A stretch of 64,000 bases of DNA from Bradyrhizobium sp. URHD0069 (GTDB lineage Bacteria > Pseudomonadota > Alphaproteobacteria > Rhizobiales > Xanthobacteraceae), in the NCBI RefSeq assembly GCF_000701345.1, contig NZ_JNIJ01000010.1, forward strand, positions 1 to 64,000, in the 5' to 3' direction. Both the position numbers and the translations under genes were made by a program. The notes under the pieces are model-generated. The model was not told where the DNA came from and did not search any database. It was given only the letters and a program-made list of their open reading frames with translations. This document shows, in pieces, positions 46,369 to 55,455 of this stretch. Position 1 is the stretch's first letter, and each line of letters begins with the position of its first letter.

Positions 46369-48309
46369 ATGCACGGAAGCCAGCTTAAGGTTCCAATCAC
46401 GGGCCGCGTCGATCGCTACCGTCCCGATATTGACGGGCTGCGGGCTGTCGCCGTCATTGCCGTGCTTCTATTTCATCTCGGCTTTTCGAAATTTGCTGGC
46501 GGCTTCGTTGGCGTCGACGTCTTCTTCGTCATTTCCGGCTACCTGATCACCAGGATGATCAGGGCTGATCTCGAGCTGGACCGCTTCAGAACCATGGGCT
46601 TCCTTGCCCGACGCGGCCGGCGGCTCTTGCCAGCAATGTTCGTCGTCATCGCTGCAACGAGCGGCGCCGCGTTTCTTATGCTTTCTCCCGAGCACCTGCG
46701 GAGCTTCGCAGCTTCCGCCGCGGCGTCGGTCTTCGGTGTTTCGAATATCCTGTTCTGGCAGGAGAGCGACTATTTCGATCTTTCCGCCCGACTGAAACCG
46801 TTGCTGCACACATGGACGCTTGGCGTCGAGTGGCAGTTTTATCTTGTGTGGCCTGCCTTGGTCGCTTTTGCCATGTCAGCCAGGACGCGATGGTCCGCGC
46901 CGCAGATGATCGGAGCCGCCGCGATCGTCAGCTTGGCATCGGCCGTGCTTGCGGGATTGTTCTGGCCAGCGGCCACCTTCTACCTGACGCCGTTTCGGGT
47001 TTTCGAATTTGCGATCGGAGCGCTGTTGCTTTGGCTGCCACCTGTTCGCGGAGCCCTTGCGGAACTCGCGTTCCTCATCGGCGTCATCCTGATTTGCTGT
47101 GCGGTCCTATTCATAGACGGAAAGGTCTTTCATAACCCTGCCGCAATGCTTGTCCCGACGATCGGCGCGGCGCTCGTGATCCTGGGCGGCGAGACAAGCC
47201 GCACCGGGATCGTTCTCAGAAACGAGACATCTGCAGCCTTGGGACGCATCAGCTATTCGGTCTATCTCGTGCATTGGCCGCTGATCGTCCTCACGGAATA
47301 CTTTTTCTTCCGTGGCCTCACAACGAACGAAGCCTTGAAACTGTTCTTCATCTCGCTGGCGTTTGGCGCCGCGCTTCATTACGCGATCGAACGGCCGATC
47401 CATAAACGTTGGATCTTCGACCTGAAGCTGCCGTATGTCAGCGCGACGATGATGACCCTTGCGGCTATAGCGATTTCCATTCCCGCGCTGCTGGCGATAC
47501 CCGACGGCCTGCCATGGCGTGTCGACGCGAACGCTTTGGGGCTGCGCTACCAGAATACAGAAACGCTGGTCTCCAAGGAAATTCTCGGTCACCTGGGCTG
47601 CACCGAGCCTTGCGTATTCGGCAAGGCGGACGGCCCGATGATCCTTGTGTTTGGAGACTCGCACGTCGACCACTTCACCAAGACGCTCGATCGCGTGGGC
47701 GGCGACCGCTACCGATTCCACTACGCAGGATATGCGAGCTGCTTTAACGGCGCGACACTAACGACAATATCGTCCGCTTCGCCAAGTCTGACGGCTGGTT
47801 GTAAAAAGGCCCGCGAGACGCTGCTGGAGTGGGTGAAAACCTACCAGTACAAGGCGGTGATCGTCGGCCAGCGCTGGCTCAACTACGGTGGGGGCGCCCT
47901 TTACCGAGGTGACGAGCAAGTAAAAATTGCCGACCAGGCCACGGCAGAGAATACGATGCTGAGTGAAGTGGCCGCGCTGCTTCCCGGTTTCAAGGGGCCT
48001 GTCATCATCGCGGGTTGGGCGCCGATCACCAACACCGCCTGTTACACGCGGCCTCACTACCTCCAGATGACGTGCCCTACAATCTCATTCGCGGAATACG
48101 ATATCTTCCGGAAGGTGGTATCGGAGTTCAAATCCCGCACCACACTCGATGTGCATTTCGTCGACGTTGCCCAGGCAATCTGCCCCAACGGAAAATGCGC
48201 CACAACCGACTCAGACGGGCATATTCTCTACACCGATTCCGACCATCTTTCGATCTACGGAGCCGCGCTTATCGTTCCTCAGTTCCTTTCGATCATCGAT
48301 CGGGATTAA
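46369..48309 (+). CDS. Membrane O-acyltransferase with C-terminal SGNH domain (OafA type)
   Basis: 646 residues. RPDIDGLRAVAVIAVLLFHLG opens the acyltransferase-3 domain of about ten helices; LHTWTLGVEWQFYLVWP is the second family block. The C-terminal periplasmic domain has VFGDSHVDHF with the SGNH Ser, and SDHLSIYGA with the Asp-x-x-His pair. Such enzymes acetylate sugars of O-antigen or exopolysaccharide. In an integrated element this fits a role in changing the surface so other phages cannot adsorb. Confidence 0.9.
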   Translation: MHGSQLKVPITGRVDRYRPDIDGLRAVAVIAVLLFHLGFSKFAGGFVGVDVFFVISGYLITRMIRADLELDRFRTMGFLARRGRRLLPAMFVVIAATSGAAFLMLSPEHLRSFAASAAASVFGVSNILFWQESDYFDLSARLKPLLHTWTLGVEWQFYLVWPALVAFAMSARTRWSAPQMIGAAAIVSLASAVLAGLFWPAATFYLTPFRVFEFAIGALLLWLPPVRGALAELAFLIGVILICCAVLFIDGKVFHNPAAMLVPTIGAALVILGGETSRTGIVLRNETSAALGRISYSVYLVHWPLIVLTEYFFFRGLTTNEALKLFFISLAFGAALHYAIERPIHKRWIFDLKLPYVSATMMTLAAIAISIPALLAIPDGLPWRVDANALGLRYQNTETLVSKEILGHLGCTEPCVFGKADGPMILVFGDSHVDHFTKTLDRVGGDRYRFHYAGYASCFNGATLTTISSASPSLTAGCKKARETLLEWVKTYQYKAVIVGQRWLNYGGGALYRGDEQVKIADQATAENTMLSEVAALLPGFKGPVIIAGWAPITNTACYTRPHYLQMTCPTISFAEYDIFRKVVSEFKSRTTLDVHFVDVAQAICPNGKCATTDSDGHILYTDSDHLSIYGAALIVPQFLSIIDRD

Positions 48310-48708
48310 ACGATCTGCACGACGTTACCGACCCAATACAATGGCCGGTGGCCAGGCCACAGAGATGGCCACTGCGGCGCTGGCATAGGAAGGAAGAAGG
48401 CCCTCCAGCTTATCCGCTCGGGCAACTGGCGCGCCGGCATTCCCCAACGCATCGTGGTGAGCTCGCGATCGGCGCCCGCGCGCGATGACGACGAACATTG
48501 CTGGCAAGAGCCCGCCGGCCGCGTCGGGCCGTCGAAAGGCGAGGAAAACCTATGATCAAACTGCCAAAATAAACCCTGCGGGCCATCCTCCCGCGCCGGA
48601 CCGGCGCGGTGCTGGAGCTCGCTGATATCGCGTCCTTCGTTCGATCGCTGAACAAGCTAATTCGTAGCCAAGCCCTATCGGGGCCCGATCATTGCTGCTT
48701 ACCCGCAT
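48310..48708. pseudogene. Mosaic scar: inverted acyltransferase piece plus SRAP remnant
   Basis: 48483-48528 is the reverse complement of 46607-46651 inside the acyltransferase gene (one extra base). Next to it, on the minus strand, about 48398-48477 reads GADRELTTMRWGMPARQ, the middle of an SRAP gene. No intact gene is present. The arrangement shows repeated rearrangement here. Confidence 0.78.
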
Positions 48709-49125
48709 TTAAGTGACCTGCAGCCAATTCAATGCGCCACTCGCCCTCAGCGCGCCATCCGCCATTAAAGACGGCCACGCAACCCGCTGGCACTGTGGGC
48801 GGCCGTATCGTCGTAGCATAAACGGGAATGAGCCAGGCTTCCGGGTTAGGATCTGCGCCGTGGCGACCGCGGCGGCGACGCGCTGGCCGTTTGTCGGGTC
48901 GACCGTGAGCTGCAAGCCTGGTTCCAAACTGTCGAACGTGACGACGCCGTTCTTCAGTGCGCCGTCAGAGCGACGCACATCCTTAATCGCACCAGGCTCG
49001 GCAACGGCCGTTGCCACCCCGGCAAGCTCGTTGTCGACTTGTACGGCCGACAGCGGTGTCGTCGGCGAACTGGTTTGAAAGTTGCTAAAATTGTAGCTGA
49101 CTGTGTACGGTGCTGGGTCGGCCAT
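48709..49125 (-). CDS. Phage tail-fibre-like N-terminal module, short
   Basis: 138 residues. PYTVSYNFSNFQTSSPTTPLSAVQVDNELAGVATAVAEPGAIKDVRRSDGALKNGVVTFDSL is paralogous to the N-terminus of the 515-residue protein at 50464-52011. The last 50 residues diverge. It is probably a virion attachment adaptor or a truncated fibre. A conserved hairpin covers its ribosome binding region. Confidence 0.72.
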   Translation of the reverse strand: MADPAPYTVSYNFSNFQTSSPTTPLSAVQVDNELAGVATAVAEPGAIKDVRRSDGALKNGVVTFDSLEPGLQLTVDPTNGQRVAAAVATAQILTRKPGSFPFMLRRYGRPQCQRVAWPSLMADGALRASGALNWLQVT

Positions 49126-49129
49126 GCGC

Positions 49130-49172
49130 GATCACCTGAAAGCCTGGTGGCTTTGTGTATCTCAGTGATCGG
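49130..49172 (-). promoter_or_regulatory. Leader hairpin 3, before the short tail-fibre gene
   Basis: Outer stem GATCAC (49130-49135) with GTGATC (49165-49170); inner stem AAAGCC (49139-49144) with GGCTTT (49149-49154), loop TGGT. Outer stem begins 4 nt from the start codon. The inner stem differs from leaders 1 and 2 on both strands, so pairing is kept. Confidence 0.7.
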
Positions 49173-49301
49173 CGGCGAGCCCGATATAAGCGCCGCAATT
49201 AGGAATACATCGCAACCGTGAAAGTAAATAGCGCCGGGGCTGTTCTAGGTGGGGTTGTACGTGGTAGAAATGGCGCCGTTTCTCAATCAGGGGCGGCGCA
49301 A

Positions 49302-49658
49302 ATGACGAACAATTACGAAGAAATTCTCGATAAAATCGAACAAGAGAAAAAAGATAGCGACCTCTATACCAGGATGCGAAAGGCCGGCGTCGGTCTAAAC
49401 GACGAAGACCTCATGAGGACGCTTCGAGAGATTGGCCCTGATGGTCGTGAAACCGATGTCAACTTCGATTGGGACTTCGTGCAGCGTGCGCGCCTCGCAT
49501 CCGACCAAGGTTTCTGCGAATGCACTCACATGGGCTGGGCCAACGAAGAGCATTACGGATTGACAAATAAAGGGCGCGCGCATTTGGGGCTCCCCCTCAT
49601 CACTCCCGCCCCGTCGCTCTGGCAGCGTTTAAAGTCACTGGTTGTTGCCGCAGACTAA
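49302..49658 (+). CDS. Hypothetical protein
   Basis: 118 residues from ATG 49302, with AGGGG upstream. It begins with a charged helix (NNYEEILDKIEQEKKDSDLYTRMRKAG) and has CECTHMGWANEEHYGLTNKGRAHLGLPLI, which reads like a winged-helix wing, so a small DNA-binding protein is possible. It ends head-on with the esterase, sharing 4 bp. Confidence 0.6.
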   Translation: MTNNYEEILDKIEQEKKDSDLYTRMRKAGVGLNDEDLMRTLREIGPDGRETDVNFDWDFVQRARLASDQGFCECTHMGWANEEHYGLTNKGRAHLGLPLITPAPSLWQRLKSLVVAAD

Positions 49659-50467
49659 ATCGCAGCCTCTATCGCCGCCGCCCAAAGATTTCCCGCAGAA
49701 ACAGCGCCAGCATCCGAAAGGTGCGTGTTATCCGCTTGGCGATTGACTGCCGTCCCGGTCAGGCTGTCAGTGTCAGCCCCGGCAAAGATGTTCGTTCCGT
49801 TCGCCATGCCGATCTGCGCAGCCTGTACAGCCGCTATTACGGTTCCAGCGTTATAGGTGCATTTTCCGATGAACCATGGCGCGTTGAAACCCGCATTGCG
49901 AGGGAACGCGATTACCGTCGCCATATCGGCGGCATAGGATGCCTGACTCGTTCCGACCTCGGCTTCGCCCTGCATCCAGAGAAATCCGGTCACTGACCGA
50001 CCTAGCGCTCCTGCACGCCGAGCAGCAACAACGAGCCGTTGATTCAATGTCGGGTCTGTTGCCCATGTGCGGACGATAGTCCCGCCGATAGCCACAGGGA
50101 CAAGAATAACATCGGTGTACTTGCCGTCAGTGATAAGCTTATCGGCCATCCGAGTGAACGCATTCCCCGGGCCCCTACCGGGGACCATCTGGCATCCGAG
50201 CAAAGGATCAGCGCCGGCGTATAGCCCCCCATCGTACAGGTTGAGGTTATGGATCTTCGAGCCATTAGTTAGCGATGACGCATTTGGCGTGGTGTTGCAG
50301 GCATTTGATTGACCTGCAATTACAAACACACCTGTTGTACCGATCGGTACGCTGCGCGGGTCACGTAGCGTTTTCCCTAGCGTGTTGCGATTGCCGCCAA
50401 CAGGCTGCTGCGCATACTCATTAGGTAACGCCATCGGATCAGGAGATGATGCCGCGCCAAATGTCAT
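49655..50467 (-). CDS. Sialate O-acetylesterase-like protein (SASA/CE6), tail-associated
   Basis: 270 residues. VFVIAGQSNACN carries the nucleophile Ser; FLWMQGEAEV and DNTHLSDAG provide the Gln/Glu and the Asp-x-x-His pair of SGNH-type sugar acetylesterases. Its start overlaps the stop of the tail-fibre gene (50464-50467), so it is coupled and probably part of the virion tip, removing acetyl groups from host polysaccharide. Confidence 0.85.
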   Translation of the reverse strand: MTFGAASSPDPMALPNEYAQQPVGGNRNTLGKTLRDPRSVPIGTTGVFVIAGQSNACNTTPNASSLTNGSKIHNLNLYDGGLYAGADPLLGCQMVPGRGPGNAFTRMADKLITDGKYTDVILVPVAIGGTIVRTWATDPTLNQRLVVAARRAGALGRSVTGFLWMQGEAEVGTSQASYAADMATVIAFPRNAGFNAPWFIGKCTYNAGTVIAAVQAAQIGMANGTNIFAGADTDSLTGTAVNRQADNTHLSDAGAVSAGNLWAAAIEAAI

Positions 50468-52011
50468 GCCAGCATAGATCCCGTGAGTCCTGACGTAAAA
50501 TTGGCGGCCGTCGTATCAGTGCCGAACCATGTCTGAGTGTCGGCGCCCCCGCCCATCTCAAGCCATGTCAACGAGTGCTTACCCAAGCCGGGATAGCCAT
50601 TGTAAAACGAGTTGAGTATTAGCGCCGAAGCGTTGCTAACTCCCCCAGCGCCTCCGGTGGCATCAAACGAAGCAATTCCGGAAGTGCTATCAAGGCCGAT
50701 ACCAGATCGAACATTCCGGATCGTGGCTGTGCTGCTCGAGCAAAATGATAGAGATTGAAGAGATACCCCAATTCCACCAAGCCCCAGCAGAACATCAATC
50801 TGGTTGCTCGTGCTTCCATTGACCTGACGCCAAGTCGCGGTTGAATAAGTCCAGGTTAGATTCGGATCGGCAACACGCAAAATTCTTGAAGCTTGGTTAT
50901 AGGCATTGAAAAGCAGGCGTTTGGCCTTGCTGTCCGTGGCCTGACCGTTAGCGGTGGCGCGGAATGATCCAACATATGTCGCCTGATTGGCTGGGACGCT
51001 GATCGTGTTTCCCGTTGCCGAACCAAAGCGCAGCGTTAGTGTGTTTTTGTTGGTGGGAATAGCTGATTTGGAGAAATCTAGTTCCGTTGTCCCGGCCCCC
51101 GTCCCGCGGTCGGTGTCCGATGACCATGCCGGCCCGGTGCCAAGCCGCACCGTTCCACTGTCACTTGCTATCCAAAGGTCAAAGTTCTTTCCGCTCTGAT
51201 GGTATCCGGTATCTGTGTTCGTGGAATCGAGCGCAAGCGTTAGTTCGGAGAACGATGTCGGCACGAATGCGGTGCCGTTCCATATGGGCATGGCGCCGCC
51301 AGCAACCGGCGTGAAGTAAATGGAAGTCACGCCCGTCACATCGGCCGTGGTGATGGCAACTCCGCTGGTTAGCGTTAGGCGCCCTTGGGGTGCGGCGACG
51401 AAAACCCCGTCCGCACCTTTTTGAGCAACCTTTACCCATTTCCCCGCAGCTAGATCAGTCGCGAACGTTCCGGACACATGCGGCACAAGACAAACGTAAG
51501 TTTCGCCGCCTTGGACAACTACACTTGCGGGCGGTCCCGCGACATAGGCTGTCGCGGTGAGCCATGCGGCCGGCGCGGTCCATGCGGCGACCCCGTTGGT
51601 GCCGTTGGTACCGTCAGCGCCCGCAAGCAGCGCGGCGACAAACACCCATTTCGCCGCCGCGAGATCGTCCGCAAACACTCCCGACGTGTGCGCGACAAGG
51701 CCGCGGTATAGATTGCTGTTGATGACGACGGAGTTGCCGACGAGATAGTCGTGCCCAGTAGCCCACGCGTCTGCCGGCGCGAGCCCTGCGGTCTTCAACA
51801 CCGGCGATAAACTGTCGTAAGTGACGATGCCGTTCTGCAGCTTGCCGTCCGAGCGCATCACGCCCTGAACGAACGTCGAAACATTTCTGATGCTGTCTTC
51901 CAACCCCAAGAGATCCGCGTCGATCTGCGTCCCCGGGAAGGCGTTGTTGCCCTGCGACTGCTGAAAGACGCTGTAGCTATAGCTGATGTCGTAAATCGGC
52001 GGATAAGGCAT
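50464..52011 (-). CDS. Phage tail-fibre-like protein
   Basis: 515 residues. The N-terminal adaptor (ISYSYSVFQQSQGNNAFPGTQIDADLLGLEDSIRNVSTFVQGVMRSDGKLQNGIVTYDSL) matches the short paralogue downstream. Two carbohydrate-binding-like repeats follow (WATGHDYLVGNSVVINSNLYRGLVAHTSGVFADDL and WLTATAYVAGPPASVVVQGGETYVCLVPHVSGTF), separated by a collagen-like GADGTNGTNG. The C-terminal half is a long beta-rich region with no clear family. It probably binds the host surface together with the esterase encoded next. Confidence 0.82.
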   Translation of the reverse strand: MPYPPIYDISYSYSVFQQSQGNNAFPGTQIDADLLGLEDSIRNVSTFVQGVMRSDGKLQNGIVTYDSLSPVLKTAGLAPADAWATGHDYLVGNSVVINSNLYRGLVAHTSGVFADDLAAAKWVFVAALLAGADGTNGTNGVAAWTAPAAWLTATAYVAGPPASVVVQGGETYVCLVPHVSGTFATDLAAGKWVKVAQKGADGVFVAAPQGRLTLTSGVAITTADVTGVTSIYFTPVAGGAMPIWNGTAFVPTSFSELTLALDSTNTDTGYHQSGKNFDLWIASDSGTVRLGTGPAWSSDTDRGTGAGTTELDFSKSAIPTNKNTLTLRFGSATGNTISVPANQATYVGSFRATANGQATDSKAKRLLFNAYNQASRILRVADPNLTWTYSTATWRQVNGSTSNQIDVLLGLGGIGVSLQSLSFCSSSTATIRNVRSGIGLDSTSGIASFDATGGAGGVSNASALILNSFYNGYPGLGKHSLTWLEMGGGADTQTWFGTDTTAANFTSGLTGSMLA

Positions 52012-52013
52012 AA

Positions 52014-52060
52014 CGGATCACCACGAGCCAAGAGGCTCTTTTGTCGTTCGGGTGATCGGT
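52014..52060 (-). promoter_or_regulatory. Leader hairpin 1, before the long tail-fibre gene
   Basis: Outer stem GATCACC (52016-52022) with GGTGATC (52051-52057); inner stem GAGCC (52025-52029) with GGCTC (52034-52038). On the mRNA the 3' arm GGTGATC overlaps the only plausible ribosome binding sequence, 4 nt before the ATG. Confidence 0.75.
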
Positions 52061-52155
52061 TAGCGAGGCCGAAAAGATATCGCCGTGTCGAAATTAGCCT
52101 TGAATTGTTTATTTACTCTTAGGAGGCCCCAGCATTGCCACGCTACAGGACAAAG

Positions 52156-52222
52156 GATCTGCAGCGGCGTAGTCAGGCTGTTCGACTGAAAGCCGCCGAA
52201 GCTGTAACTGACGATCGGCCAT
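52156..52222 (-). pseudogene. Remnant of a third tail-fibre N-terminus
   Basis: Starts MAD in one frame at 52222; the next frame continues PIVSYSFGGFQSNSLTTPLQI, clearly the same module as the other two. Two bases are missing after the third codon and the rest of the gene is gone. Confidence 0.7.
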
Positions 52223-52224
52223 GA

Positions 52225-52270
52225 CGGATCACCGCGAGCCTCGCGGCTCTCTTGTTTGTCGGGTGATCGG
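52225..52270 (-). promoter_or_regulatory. Leader hairpin 2, before the tail-fibre remnant
   Basis: Outer stem GATCACC (52227-52233) with GGTGATC (52262-52268); inner stem GAGCC (52236-52240) with GGCTC (52245-52249), loop TCGC. Again 4 nt from the start codon. Retained although the gene is broken. Confidence 0.72.
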
Positions 52271-52436
52271 TCGCGAGCTGACGAATATCGCTGCTGAAGG
52301 TGTAATCTATTTTTGGTTGTTTGCCAAAGTTGCGGCGCGGTGTGATAGCCTTGCGTATTAACCAAAAATTAGCGCGCGTACACCGGCAGCCAAGTTTCTT
52401 TCTTTTTGGCTGAACGAATTTCAGGACGGCGAAGAT

Positions 52437-52850
52437 ATGAAGCAGATTCATTTTGTAGCCGCGGCGTCGGCCATTGTCAGGTACTTCAACAGCGGAGACG
52501 TTCGACGCAGTCTCGTTCTCGTCATCGCGACAGCTATGCTCGCGGGCTGTTCCGAGACTGAGCAGCTTGCGGAGTGTGTCGCCGATACTGAGCCGACGCT
52601 GCTTTTGAGACAACTCAATATGGACGGGGGTACCAAAGAAAGATTTAATCAGTGCGTTGCGGCTAGGAACAAGCTGGACTGCCAGACTGCGTACCTTGGT
52701 CGAAATAACTTATTGGAAGCCTGCATGAAGCGAAACGGCTTCGTCTCGGCACCTTTGAGGCTGGACTGTCTCTCCAAGCCGGTCGATGAGCTAAAGTGCT
52801 TCAGGAAGAAATGGCTGCAAGACGTTCGTTCCGTATTCGCGAGCGATTAG
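52437..52850 (+). CDS. Putative lipoprotein
   Basis: Up to 137 residues. RRSLVLVIATAMLAGCSETEQ holds a lipobox (LAGC). The mature part is small and rich in Cys (AECVADTEP, NQCVAARNKLDC, EACMKRNGF, RLDCLSKPVDELKCF). The N-terminus is long for a lipoprotein signal, so translation may start later. Unknown function; small Cys-rich lipoproteins in phage elements sometimes act in superinfection exclusion. Confidence 0.55.
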   Translation: MKQIHFVAAASAIVRYFNSGDVRRSLVLVIATAMLAGCSETEQLAECVADTEPTLLLRQLNMDGGTKERFNQCVAARNKLDCQTAYLGRNNLLEACMKRNGFVSAPLRLDCLSKPVDELKCFRKKWLQDVRSVFASD

Positions 52851-53780
52851 TGGCGCCGCTACGCCTGCGGATCGAAAGCAATACGGTTCGCGCGAGCAGA
52901 AAGACGTATCGCGTTCAAAAAAGTTAGAAAAAATCAGAATTTTTGTACGGGCACCCGACGCGGCTTCGGTTTACGGCGCCAAACCGTACCCCGGGGGGCA
53001 GGCCGGCCATCGAGCCGGCGCCGAGCCGCGGCCCGCGCGGCAGAACAGGCCGGGCGCCCGTACAGCGTGGCGTGCTGCTTCGAGCGCGAGCAAATCAACT
53101 CGCCGCACCTTCGAGCATAGATTTGATGGACGACGGCGAGAACGGCGGCTCGCACCATTCACATATCCGAGGCGCACAAGCTCAGCTAAAACTTCACGGC
53201 GCTGAACGCGGGCGAAGTCGCCACACCCGCGGGGGTGATGATGCGGCAGATCCAGCTCGTTTGCACAATGCGAAAAATCCGGCTGTTTTCGAAGCTAACG
53301 GGCCGCGGGCGATCGAAAGCGAGCCGGGGGCAAGTGCGCGCGATCTTCCCCGCCGACTGCCTGGCAGCTCGCGATTCGCAACTTCCCGGTGCGGTCGACC
53401 ACTTCGCTGCGATTCTGAATGTCCTTAGCATTCAGGCGCCGAGCTTCACGCGCTGGCCCTCTTCGCTCTTATCGCTGGCGCGGCTAAAGCCACAAACCGG
53501 CCTGCCGAAAATTTTGGAGCAGCGGCGGTGGTGCCGCGAGTCGGTGGTGCATTCGGCGGCGCGAGCCGGCGGCAAGCTGGCCCGATCGGCGCCGCGGCGC
53601 GCCAGGCGCAGCGCCTTCGAGGCCGAATAGTCTCATGAATACTAATACAAGCCAGCATTAACAGGCATTAGTCGAACAAGTTGGGCGCGGCTTGCGCGCA
53701 ACCGGTCAAAAACGCCTCGTTTTCGCAGTGCAGCGGTCCGCGGCGCGAAATGCCTTCAGGCCTAATCGGTCGCGAAACGA
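52851..53780. other. Gene-poor region of the element
   Basis: About 930 bp of very GC-rich DNA with many overlapping open frames, none with a convincing start or family. A minus-strand frame around 52971-53430 gives helical-looking fragments, but in pieces in different frames. It may be a decayed gene or a regulatory region. Confidence 0.4.
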
Positions 53781-53802
53781 AAAAGGGCGCCACCGGCGCC
53801 CC
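53781..53802 (-). terminator. Rho-independent terminator for the small leftward gene
   Basis: GGGCGCC (53785-53791) and GGCGCCC (53795-53801) form a 7-bp stem. On the minus strand it is followed by a T-run. It lies 25 bp after the stop of 53827-54021. Confidence 0.75.
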
Positions 53803-53826
53803 GTCGAGTCGTTTTTGATTGGGCCG

Positions 53827-54021
53827 TTACGCGGCGATTTGTCCCCGAGCGAGTGCCGCAACGCATCTGTCCCGCAACAATGGATTCGCTGTGTTCATCG
53901 CCATTCCCTCCAGCTCTTCTAACGCATAGCGGGCTTTCCGCGCACTAGACGAGCGACGGGCGTCCGTCGCGATTTTCCAGAACATAGTAACTTCGGTTTC
54001 GGAGAAGATATTGTTCGCCAT
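53827..54021 (-). CDS. Small hypothetical protein
   Basis: 64 residues: MANNIFSETEVTMFWKIATDARRSSSARKARYALEELEGMAMNTANP... GAAAGGAAGC lies well placed before the ATG and a terminator follows the stop, so it has its own complete unit. Charged and helical, no family recognised. Confidence 0.6.
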   Translation of the reverse strand: MANNIFSETEVTMFWKIATDARRSSSARKARYALEELEGMAMNTANPLLRDRCVAALARGQIAA

Positions 54022-54303
54022 AGCTGTAGCTTCCTTTCAAGACCGCGTTCTAAGCGGTGATGTCTTCCGGGGCTAGAAACGCCAGCTACAGTTGGCTCCC
54101 GCACGTCTTTAGGCTCGCGCCCTGGACATTCACGTGGAGACCCCGGATTTGAAGGAAAGTTACTCCTGTTGCACATGGGGTTTCTAATCCCGCGCCGATG
54201 CTAATTAGTTAGAATGGTGTATGTCAAATCTCTCGTTGTCTTAGAACAGCGTGATACAAACTCGCGATTTGACACTGCATCACGCGCGCTGTTTCATCAG
54301 CGA

Positions 54304-54921
54304 ATGGACGACACGCCCGCAGAGAATTGCTTGCCGAATCTGTTGCTTGAGGCTGAGGCCGCGGCACTGCTGCGGTGTTCGCGTGGTCACGTTAAACGAC
54401 TTCGGCTGGAAAGAAAGTTGGGATACATCCCCGGCCGACCAGTCACGATAATGCAAAAAGATTTGGAAATTTACGTCGCCAGCGCGAAAGTGCGTCGAGT
54501 CAAAGCACGCGGCAAGTCTAAAGCCTTCGAATTTATTTCGGCCGGTGCATCACCAAAACCTTTCGCCCTCCTAACCTGGACCGAGGCAGCTGTTAAATTC
54601 GAGCGCACTCGGCGCCAGATCAGATATATGTGCTTGCAGGGGCGCGTTCCCTATATTTTGGGGCACCCGGCACTGATCGACGAAGCGGATCTAGCTGAAT
54701 ATTTTGAAGGCAAGCGCCTCACTGCTCTGGCGAAAATTCCGCCGGCGCCAGGCACGCCCGAGTTCGAGGCCTTACAAGATAGAAAGGCAGAAGAGAAAAT
54801 GCGTCATCGCCTCCGGGTGATAAGAACCAGGCGAGAGGTTGCGCGCATTTTGAAAGACATGGAGGCCCGCGCATCAACCGGCACTGTGCAGCCCGTTGGC
54901 GGCACGAAAGGACGAAAATAG
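54304..54921 (+). CDS. Protein with two excisionase-like HTH domains
   Basis: About 205 residues from ATG 54304 (54214 is in frame too). Two similar units are visible: LEAEAAALLRCSRGHVKRLRLERKLGYIPGRPVTIMQKDLEIYV and LTWTEAAVKFERTRRQIRYMCLQGRVPYILGHPALIDEADLAEYF, each with the helix-turn-helix-plus-strand layout of HTH_17/excisionase domains. A charged helical tail follows. Likely a DNA-binding regulator of the element. Confidence 0.65.
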   Translation: MDDTPAENCLPNLLLEAEAAALLRCSRGHVKRLRLERKLGYIPGRPVTIMQKDLEIYVASAKVRRVKARGKSKAFEFISAGASPKPFALLTWTEAAVKFERTRRQIRYMCLQGRVPYILGHPALIDEADLAEYFEGKRLTALAKIPPAPGTPEFEALQDRKAEEKMRHRLRVIRTRREVARILKDMEARASTGTVQPVGGTKGRK

Positions 54922-54995
54922 TTTCAAAAGCTCGTGGCAAACTTTTATTATTTGGATTTTCAGCAGGCCCGCCACGACGCCCCGGGCCCAGTGAA

Positions 54996-55361
54996 TCAAC
55001 ATGGACCCGTTGAGTTGACGCCGGTTATTCGCCAATCGTGGGCGTCCCCGGTGCGATTCATCGAGACCGTTTCAAGCTGGATGCGGCATGCGAAGGTACG
55101 GGCGACGCCAGGCGTGAAACCATTCGGCGCCAAGGCGAGCGTTACAGCGGGTCCGTCAACGACAAACACGCGCCCGGTGCTAACATCGTACATCGAGCTC
55201 GGCACCATGCCTGTGTCGCGACTGAAGTCCGCCATCGAGCGGCCAACGTGAGTTTGAAGGCGGGCTGCCCGTTCACTCTCGACTTTGGCTTGGTATTCAG
55301 CGCCAGTCTGGCAGCCCGCTAACAGCAGGAACGCGACGGCAGCGGCCAGCGGTTTGCGCAT
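54996..55361 (-). CDS. Putative lipoprotein
   Basis: 121 residues. MRKPLAAAVAFLLLAGCQTGAEYQAKVE has a clean lipobox (LAGC) and GGGGGC before the ATG at 55361. The mature part begins with a short charged helix and then a beta-rich domain (GRSMADFSRDTGMVPSSMYDVSTGRVFVVDGPAVTLAL). Unknown role. Confidence 0.7.
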   Translation of the reverse strand: MRKPLAAAVAFLLLAGCQTGAEYQAKVESERAARLQTHVGRSMADFSRDTGMVPSSMYDVSTGRVFVVDGPAVTLALAPNGFTPGVARTFACRIQLETVSMNRTGDAHDWRITGVNSTGPC

Positions 55362-55455
55362 GATGCTGCCCCCATTCAAAAAGCGCACTCGGTTGCAAGT
55401 GCCCCATTCTTCTAGCACACGTTTGGCGCTCTGGCGGCCCCCGTGCGGCCGAAAA

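Noticed and set aside
52943..53428. 161-codon plus-strand frame in the gene-poor part of the element
   Set aside because: No start signal, odd composition and competing frames on both strands; no domain recognised.
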